From: Pedobacter foliorum
Lineage (GTDB): Bacteria; Bacteroidota; Bacteroidia; Sphingobacteriales; Sphingobacteriaceae
Assembly: GCF_013266735.1 (NCBI RefSeq)
Contig: NZ_JABSNU010000006.1
Location: forward strand, 310,001 to 374,000
Length of the DNA stretch: 64,000 nt
Reading direction: 5' to 3'
The position numbers were made by a program, and so were the translations under genes. Within the stretch, counting starts at the first letter, position 1, and every line of letters starts with the position of its first letter. Below are positions 34,299 to 43,098 of this stretch, in pieces. The notes below the pieces were generated by a model. That model had not been told where the DNA came from. It saw only the letters and a program-made list of their open reading frames with translations, and did no database searches.

Positions 34299-34381
34299 CG
34301 TCATCCTGAATTTATTTCAGGATCCCTCACATACTAGGCAGCCTTTGTTTTGAGAGGTCCTGAAATAAATTCAGGATGACG
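34299..34381 (+). repeat. REP-like paired palindrome, copy 4
   Basis: Arms 34299-34328 (CGTCATCCTGAATTTATTTC then AGGATCCCTC) and 34352-34381 (GAGAGGTCCTGAAATAAATT then CAGGATGACG). The spacer is shortened (ACATACTAGGCAGCCTTTGT) compared with copies 2 and 3. It lies between the convergent gene at 33005 and the porin gene at 34522. Confidence 0.88.
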
Positions 34382-34474
34382 ACAAGAGGTTTTTGCATGA
34401 TTGCAAGAGCTTTTTTCATGACGGCGAGAGACTCTTCATGACGGCAAGCAACCTCCTAATGAGCGCAAAAGGCC
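34375..34474. repeat. Decaying 21-bp tandem array continuing from palindrome copy 4
   Basis: Units start at 34375 (GATGACGACAAGAGGTTTTTG), 34396, 34417 (CATGACGGCGAGAGAC), 34437 (CATGACGGCAAGCAAC) and 34458 at 20-21 bp intervals, sharing an ATGA-CGGCAAGAG core. The first unit begins inside the right arm of the palindromic element. Confidence 0.65.
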
Positions 34475-34484
34475 CAATTTAATC

Positions 34485-34528
34485 GCAATAAACTAATTGC
34501 AATAAACCAATCGGCAATAAACTAATCG
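34485..34528. repeat. Three 14-15-bp direct repeats overlapping the porin stop codon
   Basis: GCAATAAACTAATT (34485), GCAATAAACCAATCG (34499) and GCAATAAACTAATCG (34514) follow each other directly. The third runs into the last codons and the TAG stop (34522-34524) of the minus-strand porin gene. Confidence 0.75.
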
Positions 34529-36543
34529 TAAAAATTCCAGCTTACACCAAATTTGAACAGTAAACGATCTGGCATTGGATAACGGTTAACAGTATAGTAT
34601 CCTTTGTAAATTAACCCTTGGTTTACATAATCGCATTTCACAAAAAGATTAGCTCTTCTTAAGCTTGCTTTTACCCATACATCTACAATTGGTGTGGTAT
34701 CAAACGTTATGTCTTTACCTACATAAAACTGACCTGTTGCTGTTGAATAAGAATATGCCTTATATGGAGTGTTATAGCGCACATCAAACCCAACATTTGT
34801 CTTTAACACTTTAAAAAAGGTTTGATCCAGATAAAAACTATTGAAAGTATAAATTTCCGGAGTACGTAACTTATCAGGATTATCTGTTTTTTGGTAAACC
34901 ACATAACTTTCCAGATTAAACTTACCAAACTTGAACTTTTTACCGGCAGTTATTTTAAGGAGATTTATAGAAGAACCTAATTGAAAAGGCTTTATACCGC
35001 CTAAATCATCCTGACCAAAATACAGGTAATTGTCTATTAAATAATACTGTGCGCCTGCATCAAACCCGAACTTATCGTTAATAAAATTAAAAGACAGATT
35101 GATGGTTTTAGAACGATCAAAATTATTTTCCCAACGGTAATGATTACCAAAATAATTGACATAAGTTTCATCAGGCGACTTATTTTGGAAATAAGCACCA
35201 AGCACAATACGCCCCACAGATTGACTTAACTTCACATTACTTTTAGCTTCGTATAGAAAATCACCGATGTTACGGCCCTGGAAGATTTGTTGCAAATCAA
35301 CATTAAAATCTATCTTATCACTTAACCGATAACCGGCGTTACCCAACAGGGTAATGTTCTGGAAGGTTGATGAATAATCATAAAATCTTGTCCTGTCTCT
35401 GTACAACACCATTTGATTATACTTATAAAAGTCGTGCTTTATACCTACGTCCAATTTCAGTTCATTTTTGATAATTGAACTTCCTTTTGACCTTAAGAAA
35501 AAGCTGTATATAAATTCATTTTGTATATGGCTGTATCTGGTACTGTCATTGGTAAAAGTAGTATCGGCAATACCAATTCCATTTGGAAAAACAATATCCC
35601 TATCAATCGTACTAGGAATATTTTCATCCTTTTGAAATGCGTAGGAATTTGCATCGTACTTTAAAGTATAGGATATCTTATTTGTAGGAAGGATTTTTTT
35701 TGTTATTTCCTGAGCAACGCTATCTATACGACCAACAAAATAGGTTTGTTTAAGCATAAAGCCCGTTTGCCGCCAGAGTCGCTTTCCTGTTTGCAACCTA
35801 ACTGGTTCAGTAAGCTTATCTACCGAATTATTTGCGGCTGAACCTGTAAAAATGGATTCATTAATGATTGAACCATTCTCTTGAGTTTTAAGGGTATTAA
35901 ATACAACACTCGTCCATAGGTTATACCTTTTGTTTGGCGATTGATACCAACTAAAGAGTGCTCCATTGAGGTCATCTCCCCTTTGCCTTCTATAATATCC
36001 GTTTGCCCCTATTCTATTAAAATTAAGGCCAATATTAAAATTTGGCTTAATGTTTTGGGAGTGTACAACTTTAAAAACCTGTTCTGCTTCGCCGGCACTA
36101 ACATAATATAAACTGGTAAATGGTGTTCTGGCCTGGTAATACTTAATGTCGTCATGCGTCATCGCATAATAATCCAAATTGTGCATCCCTATATCAAAAC
36201 CTATGGTTTTTACGGGCTCAAAAAGCATAGGTCTGGCTGATAGGCCTAAGTTACCAACTCCAACAGTTGGTGTTCTTGGTTGTACTAACACATTAAAGTT
36301 CTGGAAACCAGTTAAGGTTGTATCCAGAGCTATAGTTTGTATGCTATCTTTTGTGAGCCTGAGTGTAGTATACCTAATGTATTTTGAGGTAAATATTACA
36401 GAGTCTCGCCCTTCCTCTTCCTTTTTCCTTAAGGAATCCATCTCTTTATTCTCTCTAACGGAAGTTTTTAAATCCTGCGCAAACAATTGTGCACCACCGA
36501 AGATGACAAAGCAAAAAACAAGAAAGGCAATGTTTTTATACAT
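34522..36543 (-). CDS. Putative porin (Bacteroidota-type outer-membrane beta-barrel)
   Basis: A 673-residue outer-membrane protein with signal peptide MYKNIAFLVFCFVIFGGAQLFA and a mature region of alternating beta strands that ends FKFGVSWNFYD, an aromatic C-terminus typical of barrels. I recognise the family as the Bacteroidota putative porin, characterised by PTVGVGNLGLSARPMLFEP and FDIGMHNLDYYAMTHDDIKYYQARTPFTSLYYVSAGEAEQ. The transported solute is unknown. Its ATG overlaps the purine nucleoside phosphorylase stop by one base (TAATG), so it is the third gene of an lpxK-pnp-porin operon. Confidence 0.88.
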   Translation of the reverse strand: MYKNIAFLVFCFVIFGGAQLFAQDLKTSVRENKEMDSLRKKEEEGRDSVIFTSKYIRYTTLRLTKDSIQTIALDTTLTGFQNFNVLVQPRTPTVGVGNLGLSARPMLFEPVKTIGFDIGMHNLDYYAMTHDDIKYYQARTPFTSLYYVSAGEAEQVFKVVHSQNIKPNFNIGLNFNRIGANGYYRRQRGDDLNGALFSWYQSPNKRYNLWTSVVFNTLKTQENGSIINESIFTGSAANNSVDKLTEPVRLQTGKRLWRQTGFMLKQTYFVGRIDSVAQEITKKILPTNKISYTLKYDANSYAFQKDENIPSTIDRDIVFPNGIGIADTTFTNDSTRYSHIQNEFIYSFFLRSKGSSIIKNELKLDVGIKHDFYKYNQMVLYRDRTRFYDYSSTFQNITLLGNAGYRLSDKIDFNVDLQQIFQGRNIGDFLYEAKSNVKLSQSVGRIVLGAYFQNKSPDETYVNYFGNHYRWENNFDRSKTINLSFNFINDKFGFDAGAQYYLIDNYLYFGQDDLGGIKPFQLGSSINLLKITAGKKFKFGKFNLESYVVYQKTDNPDKLRTPEIYTFNSFYLDQTFFKVLKTNVGFDVRYNTPYKAYSYSTATGQFYVGKDITFDTTPIVDVWVKASLRRANLFVKCDYVNQGLIYKGYYTVNRYPMPDRLLFKFGVSWNFYD

Positions 36544-37358
36544 TATAAAGTTGAAATTAACTGGCTCAATATTTTTGTCATTTTAGGCTCGGCTATCTTT
36601 GCTGTCTCTATTATTTCTTCGAGACTTACCGGCTCTAACACTTCGGTAAATCCTTCATCTGTTAATACAGAAATTGCAAACACCGGAACACCCATATGAT
36701 TGGCAACGATAACCTCCGGCACAGTACTCATTCCTACGGCATCACCTCCAATAATTCGTAAATAGTTGTACTCTGCTTTTGTTTCTAAATTAGGACCCGT
36801 TACGGCAATGTAAACGCCTTGGTGGCAAGTAATGTTGTTGTCGTTAGCAATATTAATTGCTTGCTTTATTAACGCTCTGTTATAAGGCTGGCTCATATCA
36901 GGGAAACGAGGTCCCATATCTGAATCATTACTACCACGTAAAGGACTCTCAGGTTGCAAATTGATGTGATCATTGATCACCATTAGGTCGCCTTTTTTAA
37001 ATTCCGGATTTAATGACCCCGCAGCATTTGAAACAAACAAATGAGCAATTCCTAAAACTTTCATCACTCTTATCGGGAATGTGATTTGCTGCATAGAGTA
37101 GCCTTCGTAATAATGAAGACGGCCTTGCATCGCAACTACTTTCTTACCGTTAAGTTTTCCGAAGATCAGTTTTCCGGTATGAAACTCTAACGTTGAGATT
37201 GGGAAATTAGGAATATTAGAATACATTAACTGGTATTCTACCTCAATATCATTAACAAGACCACCTAGTCCAGTTCCTAAAACAATTCCAATTTCCGGAA
37301 GGAAATTATCAGTTTTTCTCTTTATATATTCAACGGTTTCGTGTAGCGCTTGAAACAT
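36543..37358 (-). CDS. punA: Purine-nucleoside phosphorylase (type II, trimeric)
   Basis: A 271-residue trimeric-type purine nucleoside phosphorylase, which splits inosine/guanosine and deoxy forms with phosphate in purine salvage. The motifs are GIVLGTGLGGL, the GRLHYYEGY phosphate segment, FVSNAAGSLNP, YIAVTGPNLETKAEYNYLRIIGGDAVGMSTVPEVIVA and ISVLTDEGF. The only plausible start, ATG 37358, lies 29 bases inside the lpxK reading frame, and its stop overlaps the porin ATG by one base, so the three genes are tightly coupled. Confidence 0.94.
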   Translation of the reverse strand: MFQALHETVEYIKRKTDNFLPEIGIVLGTGLGGLVNDIEVEYQLMYSNIPNFPISTLEFHTGKLIFGKLNGKKVVAMQGRLHYYEGYSMQQITFPIRVMKVLGIAHLFVSNAAGSLNPEFKKGDLMVINDHINLQPESPLRGSNDSDMGPRFPDMSQPYNRALIKQAINIANDNNITCHQGVYIAVTGPNLETKAEYNYLRIIGGDAVGMSTVPEVIVANHMGVPVFAISVLTDEGFTEVLEPVSLEEIIETAKIAEPKMTKILSQLISTL

Positions 37359-38403
37359 AATCTAAAATCTTTTGATCAAATGTAGCTTTATCTTCTTCTT
37401 GTAATGTTATTTTAACTGGCAAATAAAAGACAGGCAAATTTAAAAGTAATTCTTTTAATACATCATCTAATAAACGCTGCGCATCTTTTTCTGTTGTTAT
37501 TATTATTTTTTCTTCAGATGGATTGTTATTAAAGGCATTTACCAGTTGTTGAATGTTTTGTGTGGTAAACCGATAATGGTCGGGATAATCATGATGATCT
37601 ATCTGTGAGGTATATTTCTGCAACTCAGTTAACAAAGGTAAAGGATTGGCTATACCTGTTATTAAAAACACAGCTGTAGTATTTGAAACTGAAGCCAAAG
37701 GCTTTTGCTCTTTACTAATAAGATGTGTAAGGTTACCATAAGTTAGAAACGAGAATGATAGGTTTTCTTTTGCATTAGTATCAAATCTATCTAAACAGGC
37801 TTGCTTTTGGTGGATATCCATCTTAACCGGCCCTTTGGTAACCAATAACGCCTGTGCACGATGATAGCCCGTAAATGGTTCTCTTAAATTCCCGGCAGGA
37901 AGCAAAAATTGTGGTCTTAATAGCTTTTGATACTCAAAAAGAAGAATGCTAAAACCTGGCTTTACACTTCTATGCTGAAAGGCATCGTCGAGTATTATAA
38001 TGTCGTGATTGTTTTTTAAATGGTTAATGCCTGTTACCCGATCTTCGCAAACAGCCACGGTTACATTAGAAAACTTATTATAAAACTGCATCGGTTCATC
38101 ACCTATTGTCTCGGCGGTGGCGGTTTTATCTGCAAGGATATATCCCTTGGTTTTACGTCCGTACCCCCTACTTAAAATGGCAATTCGCCTATCGGAAAGC
38201 AGATTTACCAGGTATTCTGTTACAGGGCTCTTACCTGAGCCACCAACAACAAGGTTGCCCACACAGATAATCGGCAAGTTGAAGCTTGTTTGCTTAAACA
38301 TACCAGTATCAAATAGCTTGTTCCTGATAAGAATCACCAAACCATACAGGGCAGAAAACGGAAGTAACAACAGTCGGAGGTATTTAATCATCTGAGCTTT
38401 CAA
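37330..38403 (-). CDS. lpxK: Tetraacyldisaccharide 4'-kinase LpxK
   Basis: A 357-residue inner-membrane-associated kinase that phosphorylates the lipid A precursor at the 4' position. It has an N-terminal hydrophobic anchor (YLRLLLLPFSALYGLVILI), the P-loop GNLVVGGSGKSPVTEYL near residue 48, AILSRGYGRKTKGY, and the IILDDAFQHRSVKP motif. ATG 38403 or the in-frame ATG at 38391 could both serve as start. It is the first gene of the operon; its end overlaps pnp by 29 bases. Confidence 0.93.
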   Translation of the reverse strand: MKAQMIKYLRLLLLPFSALYGLVILIRNKLFDTGMFKQTSFNLPIICVGNLVVGGSGKSPVTEYLVNLLSDRRIAILSRGYGRKTKGYILADKTATAETIGDEPMQFYNKFSNVTVAVCEDRVTGINHLKNNHDIIILDDAFQHRSVKPGFSILLFEYQKLLRPQFLLPAGNLREPFTGYHRAQALLVTKGPVKMDIHQKQACLDRFDTNAKENLSFSFLTYGNLTHLISKEQKPLASVSNTTAVFLITGIANPLPLLTELQKYTSQIDHHDYPDHYRFTTQNIQQLVNAFNNNPSEEKIIITTEKDAQRLLDDVLKELLLNLPVFYLPVKITLQEEDKATFDQKILDYVSSATRNR

Positions 38404-38476
38404 AAATAAGAATTATTACCGCTCGTTTTATCACGTTTATAAGGATTGCTCTTTACCAGTGTAATAAATAAAAGTT

Positions 38477-38484
38477 TACCTTTG
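38477..38484 (+). promoter_or_regulatory. Candidate -7 box of pruA
   Basis: TACCTTTG matches TAnnTTTG and lies 20 bases before the ATG at 38505, at the same position relative to the start as the box before the DEAD-box helicase gene. A TTG at 38446-38448 is 28 bp upstream, too far for the standard spacing. Confidence 0.45.
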
Positions 38485-38504
38485 TAAAAATAACTTATTA
38501 TAAC

Positions 38505-40133
38505 ATGCTTAAAGGATTTTTTAACGTACCAGCTCCTGTAAATGAACCCATTTTGGGTTATGCTCCGGGAAGTAAAGAACGTGAACTTTTGATGGCTGCT
38601 TTAGCCGATGCCCGTTCCAAACAGATTGAAATACCTATGTATATTGGTGTTGAGGAAGTGCATACAGAAGTTAAAGGAAAGGTTACCCCTCCGCACGATC
38701 ACCAACATGTATTGGGTAAATATAGTATTGGAAATAAACACCATGTAAAGCAAGCTATTGATGCTGCTTTGGCAGCTAAGGCTGACTGGGAGAATTTAGC
38801 ATGGGAACATCGTGCTGCAATTTTTCTGAAGGCTGCTGACTTAATTGCTGGCCCTTATCGTTATAAATTAAATGCGGCTACTATGCTTGGGCAATCAAAA
38901 AATGCTTACCAGGCAGAGATTGATGCAGCATGTGAGTTGATCGATTTTCTTCGTTTCAACGTTAGCTATATGGCTGAAATCTATAAACAACAACCTCCTG
39001 TTTCTCCTAAAGGATCATGGAACAGAGTGGAACAACGCCCATTAGAAGGTTTTGTGTTTGCTTTAACTCCTTTTAACTTTACTGCTATTGCTGGAAATCT
39101 TCCTACATCAGCTGCCATGATGGGTAATGTTGTAGTATGGAAACCGGCAGACACTCAAATTTACGCTGCCAATGTTTTAATGCAGATTTTTAGAGAAGCC
39201 GGATTACCGGATGGTGTTATCAACCTTGTTTATGTTGATGGACCTGAGGCTGGCGAGGTGATTTTTAGTCACCCTGATTTTGCAGGAATTCACTTTACAG
39301 GTTCTACCGCTGTTTTCCAAAACATCTGGAAAACTATTGGTAATAACATCCATAAATTTAAAACTTATCCGCGCATTGTTGGAGAAACCGGTGGTAAGGA
39401 TTTTATCCTTGTTCATGGTTCTGCAGAGCCTGAAATTTCGAGCACAGCAATTATTCGTGGTGCTTTTGAATACCAAGGCCAGAAATGTTCAGCAGCTTCT
39501 CGTGTATATATTTCAAAAACAGTATGGCCAGAGATTAAAGAACTGATGCTTCGTGACCTGGCTACCTTTAAAATGGGCGGAACCGAAGATTTCAGCAATT
39601 TCATTAATGCGGTTATTGATGAGAAATCTTTCAATAAACTAGCTAAATATATTGATGCAGCTAAAGAAGATAAATCTGTAGAGATTATTGCCGGTGGAAA
39701 TTATGATAAGTCTAAAGGTTACTTTATTGAGCCGACAGTGCTTGTTGTTAAAGATCCGAAATACACTACAATGTGTGAAGAGCTTTTTGGTCCTGTTTTA
39801 ACTATTTATGTTTACGAGGATAAAGATTTCGATAAGGTTTTAGATATTATAGATACAACTTCTATTTATGCTTTAACAGGAGCTGTTATTGCTCAGGATC
39901 GTTACGCTATAGAAAAAGCTACTCAGCGTTTAAGAAATGCTGCCGGTAATTTCTATATCAATGATAAATGTACTGGTGCAGTTGTTGGTCAACAACCTTT
40001 TGGCGGTGCCAGAGGATCAGGTACAAATGATAAAGCCGGATCGATGATTAACTTATTGCGTTGGGTTTCTCCACGTACTATTAAGGAAACATTTGATCCG
40101 CCAAAGGATTATCGTTACCCGTTTTTAGGATAA
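38505..40133 (+). CDS. pruA: 1-pyrroline-5-carboxylate dehydrogenase (L-glutamate gamma-semialdehyde dehydrogenase)
   Basis: A 542-residue aldehyde dehydrogenase that oxidises glutamate semialdehyde to glutamate in proline catabolism. The length and the N-terminal FFNVPAPVNEPILGYAPGSKEREL belong to the mitochondrial-type P5CDH family. It shows the NAD-binding VVWKPADTQIYAA, GIHFTGSTAVFQNIW, the general-base glutamate in VGETGGKDF and the catalytic C328 in EYQGQKCSAASRVY. The proline dehydrogenase partner is not in the window. It is a single gene ending in a strong terminator. Confidence 0.95.
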   Translation: MLKGFFNVPAPVNEPILGYAPGSKERELLMAALADARSKQIEIPMYIGVEEVHTEVKGKVTPPHDHQHVLGKYSIGNKHHVKQAIDAALAAKADWENLAWEHRAAIFLKAADLIAGPYRYKLNAATMLGQSKNAYQAEIDAACELIDFLRFNVSYMAEIYKQQPPVSPKGSWNRVEQRPLEGFVFALTPFNFTAIAGNLPTSAAMMGNVVVWKPADTQIYAANVLMQIFREAGLPDGVINLVYVDGPEAGEVIFSHPDFAGIHFTGSTAVFQNIWKTIGNNIHKFKTYPRIVGETGGKDFILVHGSAEPEISSTAIIRGAFEYQGQKCSAASRVYISKTVWPEIKELMLRDLATFKMGGTEDFSNFINAVIDEKSFNKLAKYIDAAKEDKSVEIIAGGNYDKSKGYFIEPTVLVVKDPKYTTMCEELFGPVLTIYVYEDKDFDKVLDIIDTTSIYALTGAVIAQDRYAIEKATQRLRNAAGNFYINDKCTGAVVGQQPFGGARGSGTNDKAGSMINLLRWVSPRTIKETFDPPKDYRYPFLG

Positions 40134-40134
40134 T

Positions 40135-40167
40135 AAAAAACTCCCGGCTCATCGCCGGGAGTTTTTT
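40135..40167 (+). terminator. Intrinsic terminator of pruA, bidirectional
   Basis: AAAAAACTCCCGGC pairs with GCCGGGAGTTTTTT around a 5-nt loop, overlapping the end of the pruA stop region. The A- and T-runs on both sides suit both pruA and the convergent carbonic anhydrase gene. Confidence 0.93.
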
Positions 40168-40204
40168 ATTTAGCACCGAAAATCACTTTCTCAAAAGAGA
40201 ATGA

Positions 40205-40876
40205 TTATTTTCCTGTATTCATTTTAAATACTGGAGAAATATCATCTGGTGCCGATGCACTTACCTGCAAATCCTTAATTAATCCGGTTTCGAGACTATA
40301 CACCCAAGCATGAACAGCTAGCTCTTGCCCTGAAGCCCATGCATTTTGTACAATAGAAGTACTCATAACATTTGCAGCACCTTCTATTGCATTAAGTTCA
40401 ACCAAACGATTAGATCTCTTTTTAGGATCTTTAATTGTTTGCATCTCACGTTCGTGCATTCGGATAACGTCTTTGATGTTCCTTAACCAATTGTCAATCA
40501 AACCAACCTGTTTATCACCCAAAGCAGCATTTACACCGCCGCAACCATAATGGCCACACACTATAATATGCTTTACTTTTAATACATTAACAGAATAATC
40601 CAGCACACTCAGCATATTCATATCTGTATGTGCAACCACATTTGCAATGTTACGGTGCACAAAGATATCACCAGGCATTGTATTGGTAATTTGATTAGCC
40701 GGCACACGGCTGTCAGAACATCCAATCCAAAGAACTGGAGGAGCCTGCCCTGCAGAAAGTCTGTCGAAAAATGTCGGATCCTCTTTAAGCGTATCCGCTA
40801 CCCAATCCTTATTCCCCTGTAATAATCCTTCGTATGTTATTTCTTTTGAATCTTGTTTTTCTAATTTTGCGCACAT
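40205..40876 (-). CDS. Beta-type carbonic anhydrase
   Basis: A 223-residue cytoplasmic zinc enzyme interconverting CO2 and bicarbonate. The zinc ligands are C53 and D55 in WIGCSDSRVPAN (the Asp-Arg pair D55/R57), H109 and C112 in VCGHYGCGGV. It starts 6 bp after the SulP transporter gene on the same strand, so the two are co-transcribed; fusions and operons of SulP with carbonic anhydrase are well known and point to bicarbonate handling. Confidence 0.95.
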   Translation of the reverse strand: MCAKLEKQDSKEITYEGLLQGNKDWVADTLKEDPTFFDRLSAGQAPPVLWIGCSDSRVPANQITNTMPGDIFVHRNIANVVAHTDMNMLSVLDYSVNVLKVKHIIVCGHYGCGGVNAALGDKQVGLIDNWLRNIKDVIRMHEREMQTIKDPKKRSNRLVELNAIEGAANVMSTSIVQNAWASGQELAVHAWVYSLETGLIKDLQVSASAPDDISPVFKMNTGK

Positions 40877-40882
40877 AATATT

Positions 40883-42487
40883 TTAATTATTAATTTCTTC
40901 AATTACTTTATTATTTAATTTAGGTACGGTATATTGTTGCTTAATATTTTCTAAAACTACAATAATACCTTTAGTATAAGCATTGTGCTTATAATTAAAA
41001 ATGGTTTCCAATACATCGGGATCTATGTACCTTGAATTAGATCCATCAATGATTACATTGGTTTCTTTAGGGATTTTATTTAATACTACCTGGATGGCTG
41101 CCTTATTTAAGAAAGACACTTCTTCGGCCAGTTTTATTCTTAAATTCTTTTTATTACCCTCTTCCTGTATTTTATAGAAATATGGATTACGCATATTGGT
41201 ACGTAACAAATAGAATATTGAGAATAGCATACCTATTGCAACACCTTTTAGTAAGTCTGTTAATAAAACAGCAACAATAGTAATTACAAATGGCACAAAC
41301 TGATCCCAACCTTTATGGTACATGTGCTTAAATAATGCTATACGTGCCAATTTATAACCTGTTACTAATAGAATTGCGGCCAAACACGCCAAAGGGATCA
41401 TATTTATGATACCAGGTATAAAAAGCAATGATAAAAGTAACCAGACACCATGAAAAATAGCTGACATTTTGGTTCTTCCTCCCGCATTTACGTTGGCAGA
41501 ACTTCTTACAATTACTGATGTTAAAGGCAATCCACCTAATAAACCACTAACCATGTTTCCTGTTCCTTGGGCCATTAATTCTCTATTGGTAGGCGAAACA
41601 CGCTTAATTGGATCGATCTTATCTACCGCTTCAATACTTAAAAGGGTTTCAAGACTTGCAACTACCGCAATTGTGGCAGCAACAACCCAAACTTTTCCAT
41701 TCAGTATCTGTGAAAAATCTGGAACTGCAAATAACCCAGTAAATTCCGACCAGCTGCTCACAACAGGAATCTCTACCATTTGTTTTGCTTCCAAAGCATA
41801 TTGACCGCCTTGAAACACTATAGCAAGCACAACTCCTATTACCACTACCACCAAAGGAGCAGGAACAACACTTAACTTTTTAAATTTTGGCCATAAAATT
41901 AATACGGCTATCGACAATCCACTGATTATAATGGCCGCCAAACTGAAATGACTTAATGCACCACTAATGGCAGAAAAAGTATTTTCATTGTCTTTCTGAA
42001 AAAAACTTTCATCACCAAAAAAATCTGAATCCACGCCGAGCGCATGGGGAAGCTGCTTTAGAATCAGCGTTAATCCGATTGCTGCCAGCATCCCTTCAAT
42101 TACACTTGATGGGAAATAATTACCTATAGTTCCTCCTTTTAACAATCCAAGTATAACCTGCATTGCACCTGCCAGAACTACAGCAAGTAAAAATATCTCG
42201 TAACCACCTAGTTGACCAATTGCTCCCAGAACTATTGCAGTTAACCCCGCGGCCGGACCGCTAACACTTAATTGCGATCCACTTAACGAAGCAACCACAA
42301 CACCACCAACTATACCTGTTATAAGACCCGCAAACAGAGGTGCGCCAGAAGCTAAAGCGATCCCTAAACATAAGGGAAGGGCAACTAGAAAGACCACAAC
42401 ACTAGATGGCAAGTCACGCTTTAAATTCTTTTTTAATATATATTTCTTCACTTCCAATCTTGAAAAGACTGAGTTTCCACTTTGCAT
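40883..42487 (-). CDS. SulP family inorganic anion transporter (probable bicarbonate carrier)
   Basis: A 534-residue transporter with about 12-14 membrane helices of the SLC26/SulP fold (ALPLCLGIALASGAPLFAGLITGIVGG, GSQLSVSGPAAGLTAIVLGAIG, then the NRELMAQGTGNMVSGLLGGLPLTSVIVRSSANVNAGGRTK stretch). The C-terminal 85 residues form a shortened STAS-like domain (VIIDGSNSRYIDPDVLETIFNY). The gene is coupled to a beta-carbonic anhydrase, so bicarbonate is the likeliest substrate, but sulfate cannot be excluded. ATG 42487 is kept; later in-frame starts would cut the N-terminal helix lead. Confidence 0.93.
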   Translation of the reverse strand: MQSGNSVFSRLEVKKYILKKNLKRDLPSSVVVFLVALPLCLGIALASGAPLFAGLITGIVGGVVVASLSGSQLSVSGPAAGLTAIVLGAIGQLGGYEIFLLAVVLAGAMQVILGLLKGGTIGNYFPSSVIEGMLAAIGLTLILKQLPHALGVDSDFFGDESFFQKDNENTFSAISGALSHFSLAAIIISGLSIAVLILWPKFKKLSVVPAPLVVVVIGVVLAIVFQGGQYALEAKQMVEIPVVSSWSEFTGLFAVPDFSQILNGKVWVVAATIAVVASLETLLSIEAVDKIDPIKRVSPTNRELMAQGTGNMVSGLLGGLPLTSVIVRSSANVNAGGRTKMSAIFHGVWLLLSLLFIPGIINMIPLACLAAILLVTGYKLARIALFKHMYHKGWDQFVPFVITIVAVLLTDLLKGVAIGMLFSIFYLLRTNMRNPYFYKIQEEGNKKNLRIKLAEEVSFLNKAAIQVVLNKIPKETNVIIDGSNSRYIDPDVLETIFNYKHNAYTKGIIVVLENIKQQYTVPKLNNKVIEEINN

Positions 42488-42563
42488 AAAACTATGTTTT
42501 AATCTATTAAACTAATTATAAAAATTGCGCAACAATCCACTAAAGATGATTGCACCTGATAAT

Positions 42564-42902
42564 TTAGCTCAAGTTAGGCGGCGGTGTAGGAACCGACGGA
42601 TGGAATGGATCGAAATACCTTTTGAAATGATCTATAAAACTATTTTTGATTCCATAAAAATGGAGTACTGACGATGATACATAGTCATGCTGAAAGTCTA
42701 CCTTATAATCGAAGAATTTCACTTTAGCTTTACCAGCATCTCCATCAGTGCTGTGCTCGGCTTCAATTTGCATAATTACAGAAATCATCATGTTCTTGTC
42801 AATATGACTGAAAAATACCGGTGCACCCGAAATAACCATCTTCGCAGAGAAGATACTTAAGAAGGTAACAACAATTAATAAACGGTATTTTCTTATAAAC
42901 AT
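42564..42902 (-). CDS. Membrane-anchored hypothetical protein, 112 residues
   Basis: From ATG 42902 the product starts MFIRKYRLLIVVTFLSIFSAKMVISGAP, an uncleaved signal anchor or signal peptide, followed by a soluble part with the acidic EAEHSTDGDAGKAKVKFFDYK and a Pro-rich end (HPSVPTPPPNLS). An in-frame ATG at 42947 would add 15 residues. I do not recognise a family with certainty; similar short proteins precede transporters in Bacteroidota. It is 76 bp upstream of the SulP gene on the same strand and may be first in that operon. Confidence 0.65.
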   Translation of the reverse strand: MFIRKYRLLIVVTFLSIFSAKMVISGAPVFFSHIDKNMMISVIMQIEAEHSTDGDAGKAKVKFFDYKVDFQHDYVSSSVLHFYGIKNSFIDHFKRYFDPFHPSVPTPPPNLS

Positions 42903-43098
42903 TTGGCTTTCGCTTTTCTGTAACTCTTCAAAAATAGCTCCAAACATTCCTTAATTACAAATTATCATGTAAAAAAAATGTAATTTAGTTGTTGCCGTTC
43001 GATGTTTTCTATCCTTATTTTTTAAAAAACAGACTCATTTTAAAGAAAAATGCTTCATTTACCGTAATTTAGGCGATCAAAAATTCTTTTACTTATTC

